A stretch of 64,000 bases of DNA, from positions 124,001-188,000 of the forward strand of contig JAGXGY010000042.1 of NCBI GenBank assembly GCA_024636505.1. The letters are read 5' to 3'. The first letter of the stretch is position 1. The number at the start of each line of letters is the position of its first letter. Below the pieces are notes generated by a model. That model was not told the origin of the DNA. It was given only the letters and a program-made list of their open reading frames with translations, and did not search any database. This document shows positions 8,526-15,820 of this stretch, one piece after another. Both the position numbers and the translations under genes were made by a program. The stretch is from Methylobacter sp. (GTDB lineage Bacteria > Pseudomonadota > Gammaproteobacteria > Methylococcales > Methylomonadaceae).

Positions 8526-9414
8526 GATTGTCGATGTGGTAACCACTGCTCCAGTTTAACTTGTTCCTGAGTATATAAAAAAAATCATGGCCTTCCGGGT
8601 GCAAAATTCGAATCGGCTTCGGTTCTTTTTTAATCAAAATCTTATCGCTAATCAACACCTCAGGAATTTCAATATGATCACAGGTCACCAAGGCGTTGAT
8701 TTGCTTATTCTGGCAAAAACTTATTTCAATTTCAGCTGAATCATTTATCACTATAGACCGATTCGACAAGGTATGGGGATTAAGCGGCACTAATACCAGG
8801 GCATTTAGTGCCGGGTGCAAAATCGGCCCGCCGGCAGACAAGGAATAAGCGGTTGATCCGGTGGGCGTGGAAACAATCAGACCGTCGGAACGTTGCGAAT
8901 TTAAAAACACATTATCGATTTTGGTGATAATTTCTATCATGCTGGGCGTTACCCAACGGTGCACGACCACTTCATTGACAGCGGTTTCTTCGTGGATAAT
9001 ACGCCCGTCACGGATGATTTTGGTGCGCAATAAATAGCGTTTTTCTTGCGAGTAATGGCCGTGAAGAATGTGAAGCAGCTTATCGGACAGCTCGTTGGGC
9101 GATATATCTACCAGAAAACCCAGTCGGCCCAGATTGATGCCAATCAACGGAATATCGTATTCAACAATAGCGCGGGCGGCGGCCAAAAAAGTGCCGTCGC
9201 CGCCAACGGCGATAACCAAGTCGCAATGCTGCCCCATCGTGTTGATCGCGCAGGATTTAACCGACGGGTTATCGATAAAATGTGCACTGTTTTCAGCAAC
9301 AATGACCCTGTAGTCATGTTGCTTCAAAAAAGTATGCAGGACCGTTAATGTTTTGGCAATACTGGGATCGCTGGGTTTGCCGATGATGCCAATAGTCTTA
9401 AAAGGTGTCTGCAT
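8509..9414 (-). CDS. nadK: NAD kinase
   Basis: ATP/polyphosphate-dependent NAD kinase, about 301 residues, making NADP from NAD. The GGDGT motif in AVGGDGTFLAAAR, the NLGRLGFLVDI segment, the NE motif in ETAVNEVVVHR and DGLIVSTPTGSTAYSLSAGGP are all present. ATG 9414 (MQTPFKTIGIIGKP) is chosen over an upstream TTG because it matches the family N-terminus. First gene of a nadK-recN unit with coding overlap. Confidence 0.95.
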   Translation of the reverse strand: MQTPFKTIGIIGKPSDPSIAKTLTVLHTFLKQHDYRVIVAENSAHFIDNPSVKSCAINTMGQHCDLVIAVGGDGTFLAAARAIVEYDIPLIGINLGRLGFLVDISPNELSDKLLHILHGHYSQEKRYLLRTKIIRDGRIIHEETAVNEVVVHRWVTPSMIEIITKIDNVFLNSQRSDGLIVSTPTGSTAYSLSAGGPILHPALNALVLVPLNPHTLSNRSIVINDSAEIEISFCQNKQINALVTCDHIEIPEVLISDKILIKKEPKPIRILHPEGHDFFYILRNKLNWSSGYHIDNHAIKS

Positions 9415-9641
9415 TATTGAATAAAAAATCGGGAAATGAATTTGATTATACAAAAAAACCAAGACTAGCCTACCAGTATTACAGATTCTTAAAATATTTT
9501 ACGTGATACACCGCTTGTACTTTACCTTTTAGCTTGATATTTTTAAACAATAGACACAATCTATAGCTTGCCGAATTGACTATTAAAGCGGTAATAGAAG
9601 GATAAAATCGAGTGTTAAATTATTAATGCAGGGGATTAGCA

Positions 9642-10247
9642 ATGAAACAATTACATAGAAAAGACCTATTTGGCTGGTCTGAGTTTAATCAGGAACGCAA
9701 CCTTGATTTTCACAGTGTGCTGTGGGTGCGTGACAACGGAAATGTCTTAATCGATCCCTTACCGATGTCCGAACATGATCACAGTCACTTGCAAAGCCTG
9801 GGCGGGGTAAGTTTTATTGTCATCACCAATAGCGACCACTGCCGCGATGCCGAACATTTAGCCGAGGTTACCGGCGCGGCGATTTACGGCCCGGCAGCCG
9901 AGGAAGAAACCTTTCCTCTGGTTTGCACTCGTTGGCTTCACGATCACGAAGAAATCGTTCCCGGACTGATTGCCTATCAGCTTAACGGTTCTAAAACGCC
10001 GGGAGAATTGGCGCTGCTTTTGGAGCACGGTACGCTGATAACCGGCGATTTAATCCGCTGTCATGTCGGCGGTGAATTATGCCTGTTGCCGGATGCAAAG
10101 CTGACGGATAAAAACAAGGCGGTGCAATCGGTTAAACGCATCGCCGATTTACCCGATATTAAAGCCGTTTTGACCGGCGACGGCTGGCCGCTGTTCGATC
10201 ACGGCAGTGAAGCTTTGCATCGCCTGGTAAAATCATTAAGCCATTAG
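9642..10247 (+). CDS. Metallo-beta-lactamase-fold protein with altered metal motif
   Basis: 201 residues resembling a shortened metallo-beta-lactamase fold: VLWVRDNGNVLIDP, then VITNSDHCRDAEHLAEVTGA in the place of the THxHxDH loop, TLITGDLIRCH in the place of the metal-bridging Asp strand, and VLTGDGWPLFDHG near the end in place of the last His motif. The usual HxHxDH is reduced to NSDHCRD, so metal binding and hydrolase activity may differ or be lost. The protein is hydrophilic and presumably cytosolic. It precedes yjbQ by 75 bases on the same strand. Family assignment moderately sure; substrate unknown. Confidence 0.6.
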   Translation: MKQLHRKDLFGWSEFNQERNLDFHSVLWVRDNGNVLIDPLPMSEHDHSHLQSLGGVSFIVITNSDHCRDAEHLAEVTGAAIYGPAAEEETFPLVCTRWLHDHEEIVPGLIAYQLNGSKTPGELALLLEHGTLITGDLIRCHVGGELCLLPDAKLTDKNKAVQSVKRIADLPDIKAVLTGDGWPLFDHGSEALHRLVKSLSH

Positions 10248-10322
10248 TCAACACCCTGAAGTCCTTTCTTCTCCACTGTGCCGTTTGACGCGGCATTTCA
10301 AGTCATACAGCAGGTTTTGTTA

Positions 10323-10751
10323 ATGTGGGTACAAAAAGAATTTTCATTATCCGAAAAAAACCGGGGATTTCACCTGATCACCGGTGAAATCCTGAATCTT
10401 GTGCCTGAATTGGCGGCCGTAGAGTGCGGATTACTCCATCTTTTTATCAAACATACCTCGGCATCGTTAACCGTTAATGAAAATGCCGATCCAACGGTGC
10501 GTATGGATATGGAAAGCCACTTTAATCGATTTGTGCCGGAAGGCGCGCCTTATTACAAGCATGCCTATGAAGGCGACGACGACATGCCCGCCCACATAAA
10601 AAACGCGCTATTGGGTTCCAGTTGCAGCATTCCCATTACCAATGGCAAACTTAATTTAGGCGTCTGGCAAGGCATTTACCTATGCGAACATCGCAATCGG
10701 GGCGGTAGCCGACGTATCGTAGCGACTATTCAAGGTCAATCTCGAACCTAG
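10323..10751 (+). CDS. YjbQ / UPF0047 family protein
   Basis: About 142 residues of the YjbQ family, whose members show weak thiamine-phosphate-synthase activity in E. coli but whose main role is unsettled. Diagnostic stretches: [20 protein letters not shown], the acidic [11 protein letters not shown], and GTWQ-like [18 protein letters not shown] at the end. The frame opens at an earlier GTG (10278), but ATG 10323 (MWVQKEFSL) gives the length usual for the family and matches its N-terminus. Confidence 0.85.
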   Translation: MWVQKEFSLSEKNRGFHLITGEILNLVPELAAVECGLLHLFIKHTSASLTVNENADPTVRMDMESHFNRFVPEGAPYYKHAYEGDDDMPAHIKNALLGSSCSIPITNGKLNLGVWQGIYLCEHRNRGGSRRIVATIQGQSRT

Positions 10752-11012
10752 CTCGGTAGCGCTTTGAAAATCGGTAAGTAACTGGATAGTAATTCGACAC
10801 GAATCGATCAAGCTTTCTTGCGATTTAAGAAACTTTCCTCAAATTATTCGGTGGCTCTGCATTTTGCCTTAGCGTTGATTTGGCGGCGTTAGAATATCAA
10901 CAGAACCACGGTCTCTTTAACGCATTAACGTTTTTTAATCGGCATAAATTCTCGAAAAAAGTCCCATTTTTCGCATAAACACGGCATAATTAATTTTTCA
11001 CATTGCAACCAA

Positions 11013-12029
11013 ATGCAGATGAACTTTAATCTTACAGTACAGCAAATTTTTTCTTGGACTATACAGTTATCTGCTCAGCAGGATTACCAGGCATTAACGC
11101 ATAAGTTTTTAGATATTCTTACTAAGATTCCTTGGATTGATAGCGCGACTGCGTATGAAATTTATAATCACGAAAGAAAAAACCCGGGAGAAACCGGAAC
11201 TGTTCGCGAGCTATTAATCAGACGATTCCCTTTGGATTTCACCAGAAATGATGAACAAGATCATAATAATCTATTTGATGGACTTGATCATTCAGCTGAT
11301 TTGAATCTCAGTGTTCCAGATGAATCCGGCCTATATGCCTGGGCTATTTTTTCCATAAAAGGAGGCGGCGGTCCTCAGCGTGCAATTCATCTAAAAGGTG
11401 CATTTAGACAGGAGATGCTTGAATTACTAGGCAATCTACGAGAAATCTATCGAAATCTGGTCATATTGCATGATACCAAAGAACGGGACGTGTTAACCAA
11501 ACTGCCTAATCGACAATCTTTAGATGCCCGCTTATTACAGGTTTGCGGACATTATAGTGACTATCAAACTATTGATAAGCAAGCAGAGAAAAGTTCGTGG
11601 ATTGCTCTATTGGACATTGACCATTTCAAGCGAGTTAATGATGACTTCGGTCATTTGTATGGCGATGAAGTACTGCTGATATTTAGTCAACTGCTGGGAA
11701 AATGCTTTCGTTATAATGACTTTCTGTTCCGCTTTGGCGGTGAAGAATTTGTTGTTATCCTGAATTTAGCCAGTCAAACCACAGCTCTGGCTGCCTTTAA
11801 CCGTTTCAGGGAAGAAATTGCCAATTACCACTTCCCGACTGTCGGCCAAGTCACCGTCAGTATTGGCTTAACCCAGATCAACGGTAAATCCATGCCCAGC
11901 ACACAACTGGATAGCGCCGATAAAGCGCTTTATTACGCCAAAGGCAATGGCAGAAACAGAGTGGTTTTGTATGAAGACATGGACATTCTTACCGGGAATG
12001 ATAACGTCGGCGAAGTTGAGTTATTTTAG
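11013..12029 (+). CDS. Diguanylate cyclase (soluble, GGEEF)
   Basis: 338 residues. The N-terminal half (about 1-155) is a soluble sensor-like region of unassigned type, possibly a degenerate GAF, including the segment WAIFSIKGGGG. The C-terminal half is a GGDEF domain: DVLTKLPNRQSLD, ALLDIDHFKRVNDDFGH, then FRFGGEEF. An RxxD (RYND) sits five residues before GGEEF, the standard product-inhibition I-site, so an active, feedback-inhibited c-di-GMP synthase is likely. No transmembrane segment. The 261 bases before it hold no gene that I can see and presumably its promoter. Alternative start at ATG 11019. Confidence 0.88.
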   Translation: MQMNFNLTVQQIFSWTIQLSAQQDYQALTHKFLDILTKIPWIDSATAYEIYNHERKNPGETGTVRELLIRRFPLDFTRNDEQDHNNLFDGLDHSADLNLSVPDESGLYAWAIFSIKGGGGPQRAIHLKGAFRQEMLELLGNLREIYRNLVILHDTKERDVLTKLPNRQSLDARLLQVCGHYSDYQTIDKQAEKSSWIALLDIDHFKRVNDDFGHLYGDEVLLIFSQLLGKCFRYNDFLFRFGGEEFVVILNLASQTTALAAFNRFREEIANYHFPTVGQVTVSIGLTQINGKSMPSTQLDSADKALYYAKGNGRNRVVLYEDMDILTGNDNVGEVELF

Positions 12030-12141
12030 ATAACCTCCACCTTACTTAGTCTTTGGCTATGTTAAAATCTTGTAAACCGCCTCGTAACTGATACACAAGT
12101 AAGGCCGGTCATACCCACCCATCATCCATGAGAACCTGCTA

Positions 12142-12831
12142 ATGGCCGATATAAAATCCCCAACTGTTTCAAATCCCGGCGTGTTAATTCCTGTTAATCC
12201 GGCCATTGAAAATTACATGAACGGTTTGCTGCGGCACACAGACCATCCGGTATTGACCGAGATGGAGGCACTGGCGCAAAAAAACAACTTTCCTATCATC
12301 GGGCGCTTGGTGGGGGTTTTTATTGCATCACAGGCCAAAATGATCAATGCTGAACGGGTGTTCGAATTTGGCAGCGGCTATGGTTATTCAGCCTATTGGT
12401 TTGCCAAAGCAGTAGGCTCTAAAGGCCAAGTGATCTGCACCGATGCCGACTTCCTCAATCAGCAGAAAGCCGAGCACTATCTTAGTGCTGCCGGTTTATG
12501 GGATCGAATCGATTTTCAGACAGGCCTGGCGCAAGATATTTTTTGCAAAACCGAGGGGGTATTTGACATCTGCTATAACGATGTCGATAAAGGCGATTAT
12601 CCGGCAATATGGCGTATGGCTAAAGACAGGATTCGCCCAGGCGGTCTCTATATTGCCGATAATGTGCTGTGGCGCGGTCGGGTCGCAGTAGAAAATCCTA
12701 GCGATATTTTCCCCGGCTGGACTGAGGCCATCATTGAACACAATGAATTAATCTTTAATGATCCCGAGTTTGACAGTTTTATTAACCCAACCCGTGACGG
12801 CGTTATCGTCGCGAGAAAGAAGACCGCATAA
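12142..12831 (+). CDS. SAM-dependent O-methyltransferase (CCoAOMT-like)
   Basis: 229 residues of the class I, caffeoyl-CoA-O-methyltransferase-like family. The SAM loop is VFEFGSGYGYSAYWFA, an acidic D follows in ICTDAD, the FDICYNDVDKGDY segment stands where the metal-binding DA(D/x)K of the family lies, and RPGGLYIADNVLWRG is the classic post-loop strand. The substitution of Asn-Asp-Val in the metal loop is slightly unusual. Substrate not predictable. Confidence 0.8.
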   Translation: MADIKSPTVSNPGVLIPVNPAIENYMNGLLRHTDHPVLTEMEALAQKNNFPIIGRLVGVFIASQAKMINAERVFEFGSGYGYSAYWFAKAVGSKGQVICTDADFLNQQKAEHYLSAAGLWDRIDFQTGLAQDIFCKTEGVFDICYNDVDKGDYPAIWRMAKDRIRPGGLYIADNVLWRGRVAVENPSDIFPGWTEAIIEHNELIFNDPEFDSFINPTRDGVIVARKKTA

Positions 12832-12900
12832 AAAAAGATACGTCTTCTTGATGAATAGCATTATGCTACTGTCTTAATTAATGAGTCACGAGGATTTACT

Positions 12901-13149
12901 ATGCCCTATACCCAAGATATTGTAGAGGAACTGAACATTCTGGCCCGCTACAACCTGACGACCACACTCGAAGGCATCAAGGTTCATAAAACAGCTACCC
13001 CGGAAACTATTGCCGCCACCCATCGCTTGTTCGAAAAAGGCCTACTATCACACGAAGACGGCGGTTATCTGACCAATCTCGGGAGGAAAACTGCAGAGCA
13101 GGCTCAAGCAGTTCTGGATATACTCAGTCCAACTCAAAATCTGTTTTAA
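12901..13149 (+). CDS. Small TIGR02647-type protein
   Basis: 82 residues with the layout of the TIGR02647 family of small gammaproteobacterial proteins: DIVEELNILARYNLTTT at the start, VHKTA, then RLFEKGLLSHEDGGYLT and LGRKTAEQAQ. The helical pattern suggests a winged-helix-like fold, but DNA binding has not been shown as far as I know. A purine-rich site (GAGGA) precedes the ATG. Followed by a strong terminator shared with rpoH. Confidence 0.75.
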   Translation: MPYTQDIVEELNILARYNLTTTLEGIKVHKTATPETIAATHRLFEKGLLSHEDGGYLTNLGRKTAEQAQAVLDILSPTQNLF

Positions 13150-13170
13150 TCAAGCCGTAAGGTCATAAAA

Positions 13171-13203
13171 AAGGCTTAGCGATAACATCGCCAAGCCTTT
13201 TTT
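13171..13203. terminator. Bidirectional rho-independent terminator between the TIGR02647-like gene and rpoH
   Basis: 13-bp arms 13171-13183 and 13187-13199 (AAGGCTTAGCGAT / ATCGCCAAGCCTT, one A-C mismatch on + that becomes G-U on -), 3-base loop, with T runs on the right and A runs on the left. It lies between two converging genes and serves both. Confidence 0.9.
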
Positions 13204-13232
13204 CCTTCAAACGGCGCTCAGAACTCAATAAC

Positions 13233-14090
13233 TCAAGCGGCTAGCTCAACGGCTGCTCTTACTTTTTTCATCGCATTTTGTTCCAATTGCCTGATTCTCT
13301 CTGCAGAGACATTATAGCGATCGGCAAGTTCATGCAAGGTCGCTTTTTTGTCCGTCAACCATCGGCTTGACAGAATATCCAGACTGCGTTCGTCCAACTT
13401 GGACAATGCCCCCGACAATAAATCCTGCTCATGGCCTTCCCAATCTGAATTTTCTAGCAGAACCGCAGGATCAGTGCCGTGCTGATGAAGATAACTGGCT
13501 GGAGCCACATAGCTTTCTTCGGCTGATTCATCGACCGGCATGTCAAATGACATATCCCTGCTGCCTAGACGTTTTTCCATTTCATAAACGATACTCACAT
13601 CGACATCAAGATCGTTGGCGATCGCCACCGCTTCGTCATTAGATAACCAACCGATATCCTGCTTGGATTTACGCAAGTTAAAAAACAGTTTACGCTGCGC
13701 CTTAGTGGTGGCAACTTTGACAATACCCCAGTTTTTGATCACATATTCATGGATCTCGGCTTTAATCCAGTGTACCGCGAATGAAACTAAACGCACCCCG
13801 ACATCAGGATCAAAGCGTTTAACCGCTTTCATCAAGCCGATATTGCCTTCTTGGATAATATCCGGCATAGACAAGCCATAACCGCTATAGCCTCGGGCAA
13901 CATGAATCACAAAGCGCAAATTAGTCATAACTAGCTCGCGTGCAGCTTCTAAATCACCCTCATCTCTGAATTTTAAGGCTAATTCGCGTTCCTGTTCTAC
14001 TGTCAATTTAGGCATTTGCCTGACGACATTTAAATAGGCATCAAACGTTCCTACCGATAAATTAACAGGTAATGCTAATGCGTTACTCAT
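13233..14090 (-). CDS. rpoH: Heat-shock sigma factor sigma-32
   Basis: 285 residues. Opens MSNALALPVN like other gammaproteobacterial RpoH. Region 2 contains DLVMTNLRFVIHVARGYSGYG and the RpoH-specific segment between regions 2 and 3 reads QRKLFFNLRKSK. Region 4 ends with the helix-turn-helix YNVSAERIRQLEQNAMKK. A good Shine-Dalgarno (GGAG, about 7 bases from the ATG) precedes it. Follows ftsX as in E. coli. A perfect CIRCE operator lies 33 bases before the start, suggesting extra control by HrcA. Confidence 0.97.
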   Translation of the reverse strand: MSNALALPVNLSVGTFDAYLNVVRQMPKLTVEQERELALKFRDEGDLEAARELVMTNLRFVIHVARGYSGYGLSMPDIIQEGNIGLMKAVKRFDPDVGVRLVSFAVHWIKAEIHEYVIKNWGIVKVATTKAQRKLFFNLRKSKQDIGWLSNDEAVAIANDLDVDVSIVYEMEKRLGSRDMSFDMPVDESAEESYVAPASYLHQHGTDPAVLLENSDWEGHEQDLLSGALSKLDERSLDILSSRWLTDKKATLHELADRYNVSAERIRQLEQNAMKKVRAAVELAA

Positions 14091-14123
14091 TGAGATCTCC
14101 AGATAAAAAACTTTTTTGCGATT

Positions 14124-14150
14124 TTAGCACTCTTAAACATTGAGTGCTAA
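14124..14150 (-). promoter_or_regulatory. CIRCE operator (HrcA binding site) upstream of rpoH
   Basis: TTAGCACTC-N9-GAGTGCTAA with no mismatch, the textbook CIRCE inverted repeat. It occupies the 67-base gap between ftsX and rpoH. On the rpoH strand a candidate promoter overlaps it: TTAGCA (14150-14145) as -35 and TAAAAT (14126-14121) as -10, spacing 18. HrcA bound here would block that promoter. The sequence match is direct; the promoter assignment is inferred. Confidence 0.93.
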
Positions 14151-14157
14151 TAATTTT

Positions 14158-15153
14158 CTACTCGGGTTTTAATTGCCTAAGTTGAAAATGAAGCACTATC
14201 CATGAACCCACCACACCCAGCACCGATGAAATAAGTAGTAATGCCAATGTTTCGGTAAAGCCCAAAAACAATACATGAAACGCGTCGTCATAAAGTCTGG
14301 AAAGCGTTTCGACAGGCCGTTTTAAAATCAGCATGATCGTTGTAATAATAAACCATGCAGTCACACCGGAAAAAAAACCTATCCAAAAACCGCTATACAG
14401 AAATGGCCTACAAATGAAACTATTGGTCGCTCCCACCAACTTAGCGATCACGACCTCATCACGACGTTTATACAATTCCAAGCGTATGGTGTTAGCGGTA
14501 ATAAACAGCACTCCAGCACCCAATAACAGGCTTAATAAGGTAACGCCGCGCCGTGCCACTTCCATTATGGATTGCAGACGCTTTACCCATTGCATATCCA
14601 TCTGGGCAAAATCGACTTCTGCCGACCGCTCAAGATCATCAAGCAAACCTGCAAGCGCCTGTTCGTTTTCCAATGAATTTCTGGGCAACACCTGAATAAC
14701 TACCGGCAGCGGATTTTTTTCCAGGGCTTTTACTGCGTCGCCAAACCCACTGTATGCCTGAAACTCGGCTAACGCCTGCTCCTTGGTAATTAATTTTACT
14801 GTCTGAATATCGGGATTTCTCCTGATACTCTCGGCAAACTTATTTATCCTGGCATCTGAAATTTCATCTTTAATAAATAATGAGATTTGATTGCTGGCTT
14901 CCAAATTGCCTGCCAACTGTTGAAGGTTCGCCACCAGGATATAAAATCCACTGGCAAGTGAGATCGCAATCGCCAATACAATAATGGTCATTGCAGAAGA
15001 GAACCGTGACGCGACTAATCGTCCAAGACTTGAAAACAACGCATGCGCATGAAGGTTCCGGTAAGCATACAATTTATCGACAAAATTACCGCCTGACATT
15101 TTAGTTTGCCAGCGTTGTTCCTGTTTAACAGGCTTTTTAGTCGCATGTTTCAT
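14158..15153 (-). CDS. ftsX: Cell division protein FtsX
   Basis: 331-residue, four-helix membrane subunit of the FtsEX complex, which couples ATP hydrolysis in the cytoplasm to peptidoglycan amidases at the septum. Helix 1 is at about residues 56-78; the periplasmic loop carries the FtsX ECD pattern QISLFIKDEISD and NPLPVVIQVLP; three helices follow in the C-terminal half. The basic N-terminal tail matches proteobacterial FtsX. Three bases separate it from ftsE. Confidence 0.95.
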   Translation of the reverse strand: MKHATKKPVKQEQRWQTKMSGGNFVDKLYAYRNLHAHALFSSLGRLVASRFSSAMTIIVLAIAISLASGFYILVANLQQLAGNLEASNQISLFIKDEISDARINKFAESIRRNPDIQTVKLITKEQALAEFQAYSGFGDAVKALEKNPLPVVIQVLPRNSLENEQALAGLLDDLERSAEVDFAQMDMQWVKRLQSIMEVARRGVTLLSLLLGAGVLFITANTIRLELYKRRDEVVIAKLVGATNSFICRPFLYSGFWIGFFSGVTAWFIITTIMLILKRPVETLSRLYDDAFHVLFLGFTETLALLLISSVLGVVGSWIVLHFQLRQLKPE

Positions 15154-15156
15154 CGT

Positions 15157-15813
15157 TTAATTTTCAACCAGTTGTCCGTGATTCAGCTTTAACACACGAT
15201 AGTTCATTTGGGCAATCAATGAAATATCATGCGAGGCAATCAAAACCGTACTTCCAACCTGTTGAAACTGCTCAAACAAATGCATGATCTCGGCGGATAA
15301 TTCCGGATCAAGATTTCCGGTGGGCTCATCGGCCAAAATCATCGGCGGTTTGTTAACCACTGCCCGGGCAATGCCTACCCGCTGCTGCTCCCCACCGGAT
15401 AACACCGCAGGATATTTTTTCTCTTTACCCAGCAGACTGACCTTATCCAATGCTGCCCGCACCCGCCGGGAAACTTCATGATGCCCGTAACCGGCAATGA
15501 TTAATGGCAAGGCCACGTTATCAAAAACGGTTCTGTCCTGTAACAACTTGTAATCCTGAAAGATCAAACCCACCTTCCTGCGTATGAAAGGAATGTGCCT
15601 ATCCTTAGCTTGATTGAGATTTTGATTATCCAATACAACCTGCCCCCGACTGCTGCGCTCAATGAGCGCAATCAATTTCAATAATGTACTTTTTCCTGCC
15701 CCTGAATGTCCTGTTAGAAAAGCCATTTCACCGCGCGCCAGATGAAAACTGACGTTACGCAAGACATCGCCTGCTCCCGGATACCTCATACTGACATTAT
15801 CGAACTGTAACAT
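15157..15813 (-). CDS. ftsE: Cell division ATP-binding protein FtsE
   Basis: 218-residue ABC ATPase partner of FtsX. Walker [14 protein letters not shown]-loop IFQDYKLL, signature [14 protein letters not shown], Walker [14 protein letters not shown] and the switch His in ASHD are all visible. ATG 15813 ([13 protein letters not shown]) is preferred over a start 30 bases upstream since FtsE proteins begin with this strand. It starts 7 bases downstream of the ctaA-ftsY fusion stop. Confidence 0.96.
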   Translation of the reverse strand: MLQFDNVSMRYPGAGDVLRNVSFHLARGEMAFLTGHSGAGKSTLLKLIALIERSSRGQVVLDNQNLNQAKDRHIPFIRRKVGLIFQDYKLLQDRTVFDNVALPLIIAGYGHHEVSRRVRAALDKVSLLGKEKKYPAVLSGGEQQRVGIARAVVNKPPMILADEPTGNLDPELSAEIMHLFEQFQQVGSTVLIASHDISLIAQMNYRVLKLNHGQLVEN

Positions 15814-15820
15814 AGATTTT

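Noticed and set aside
9576-9608. Promoter TTGACT ... TAAAAT before the MBL-fold gene
   Set aside because: The -35-like box is good but the spacing to any -10-like box is 21 bases, too long for a sigma-70 promoter.
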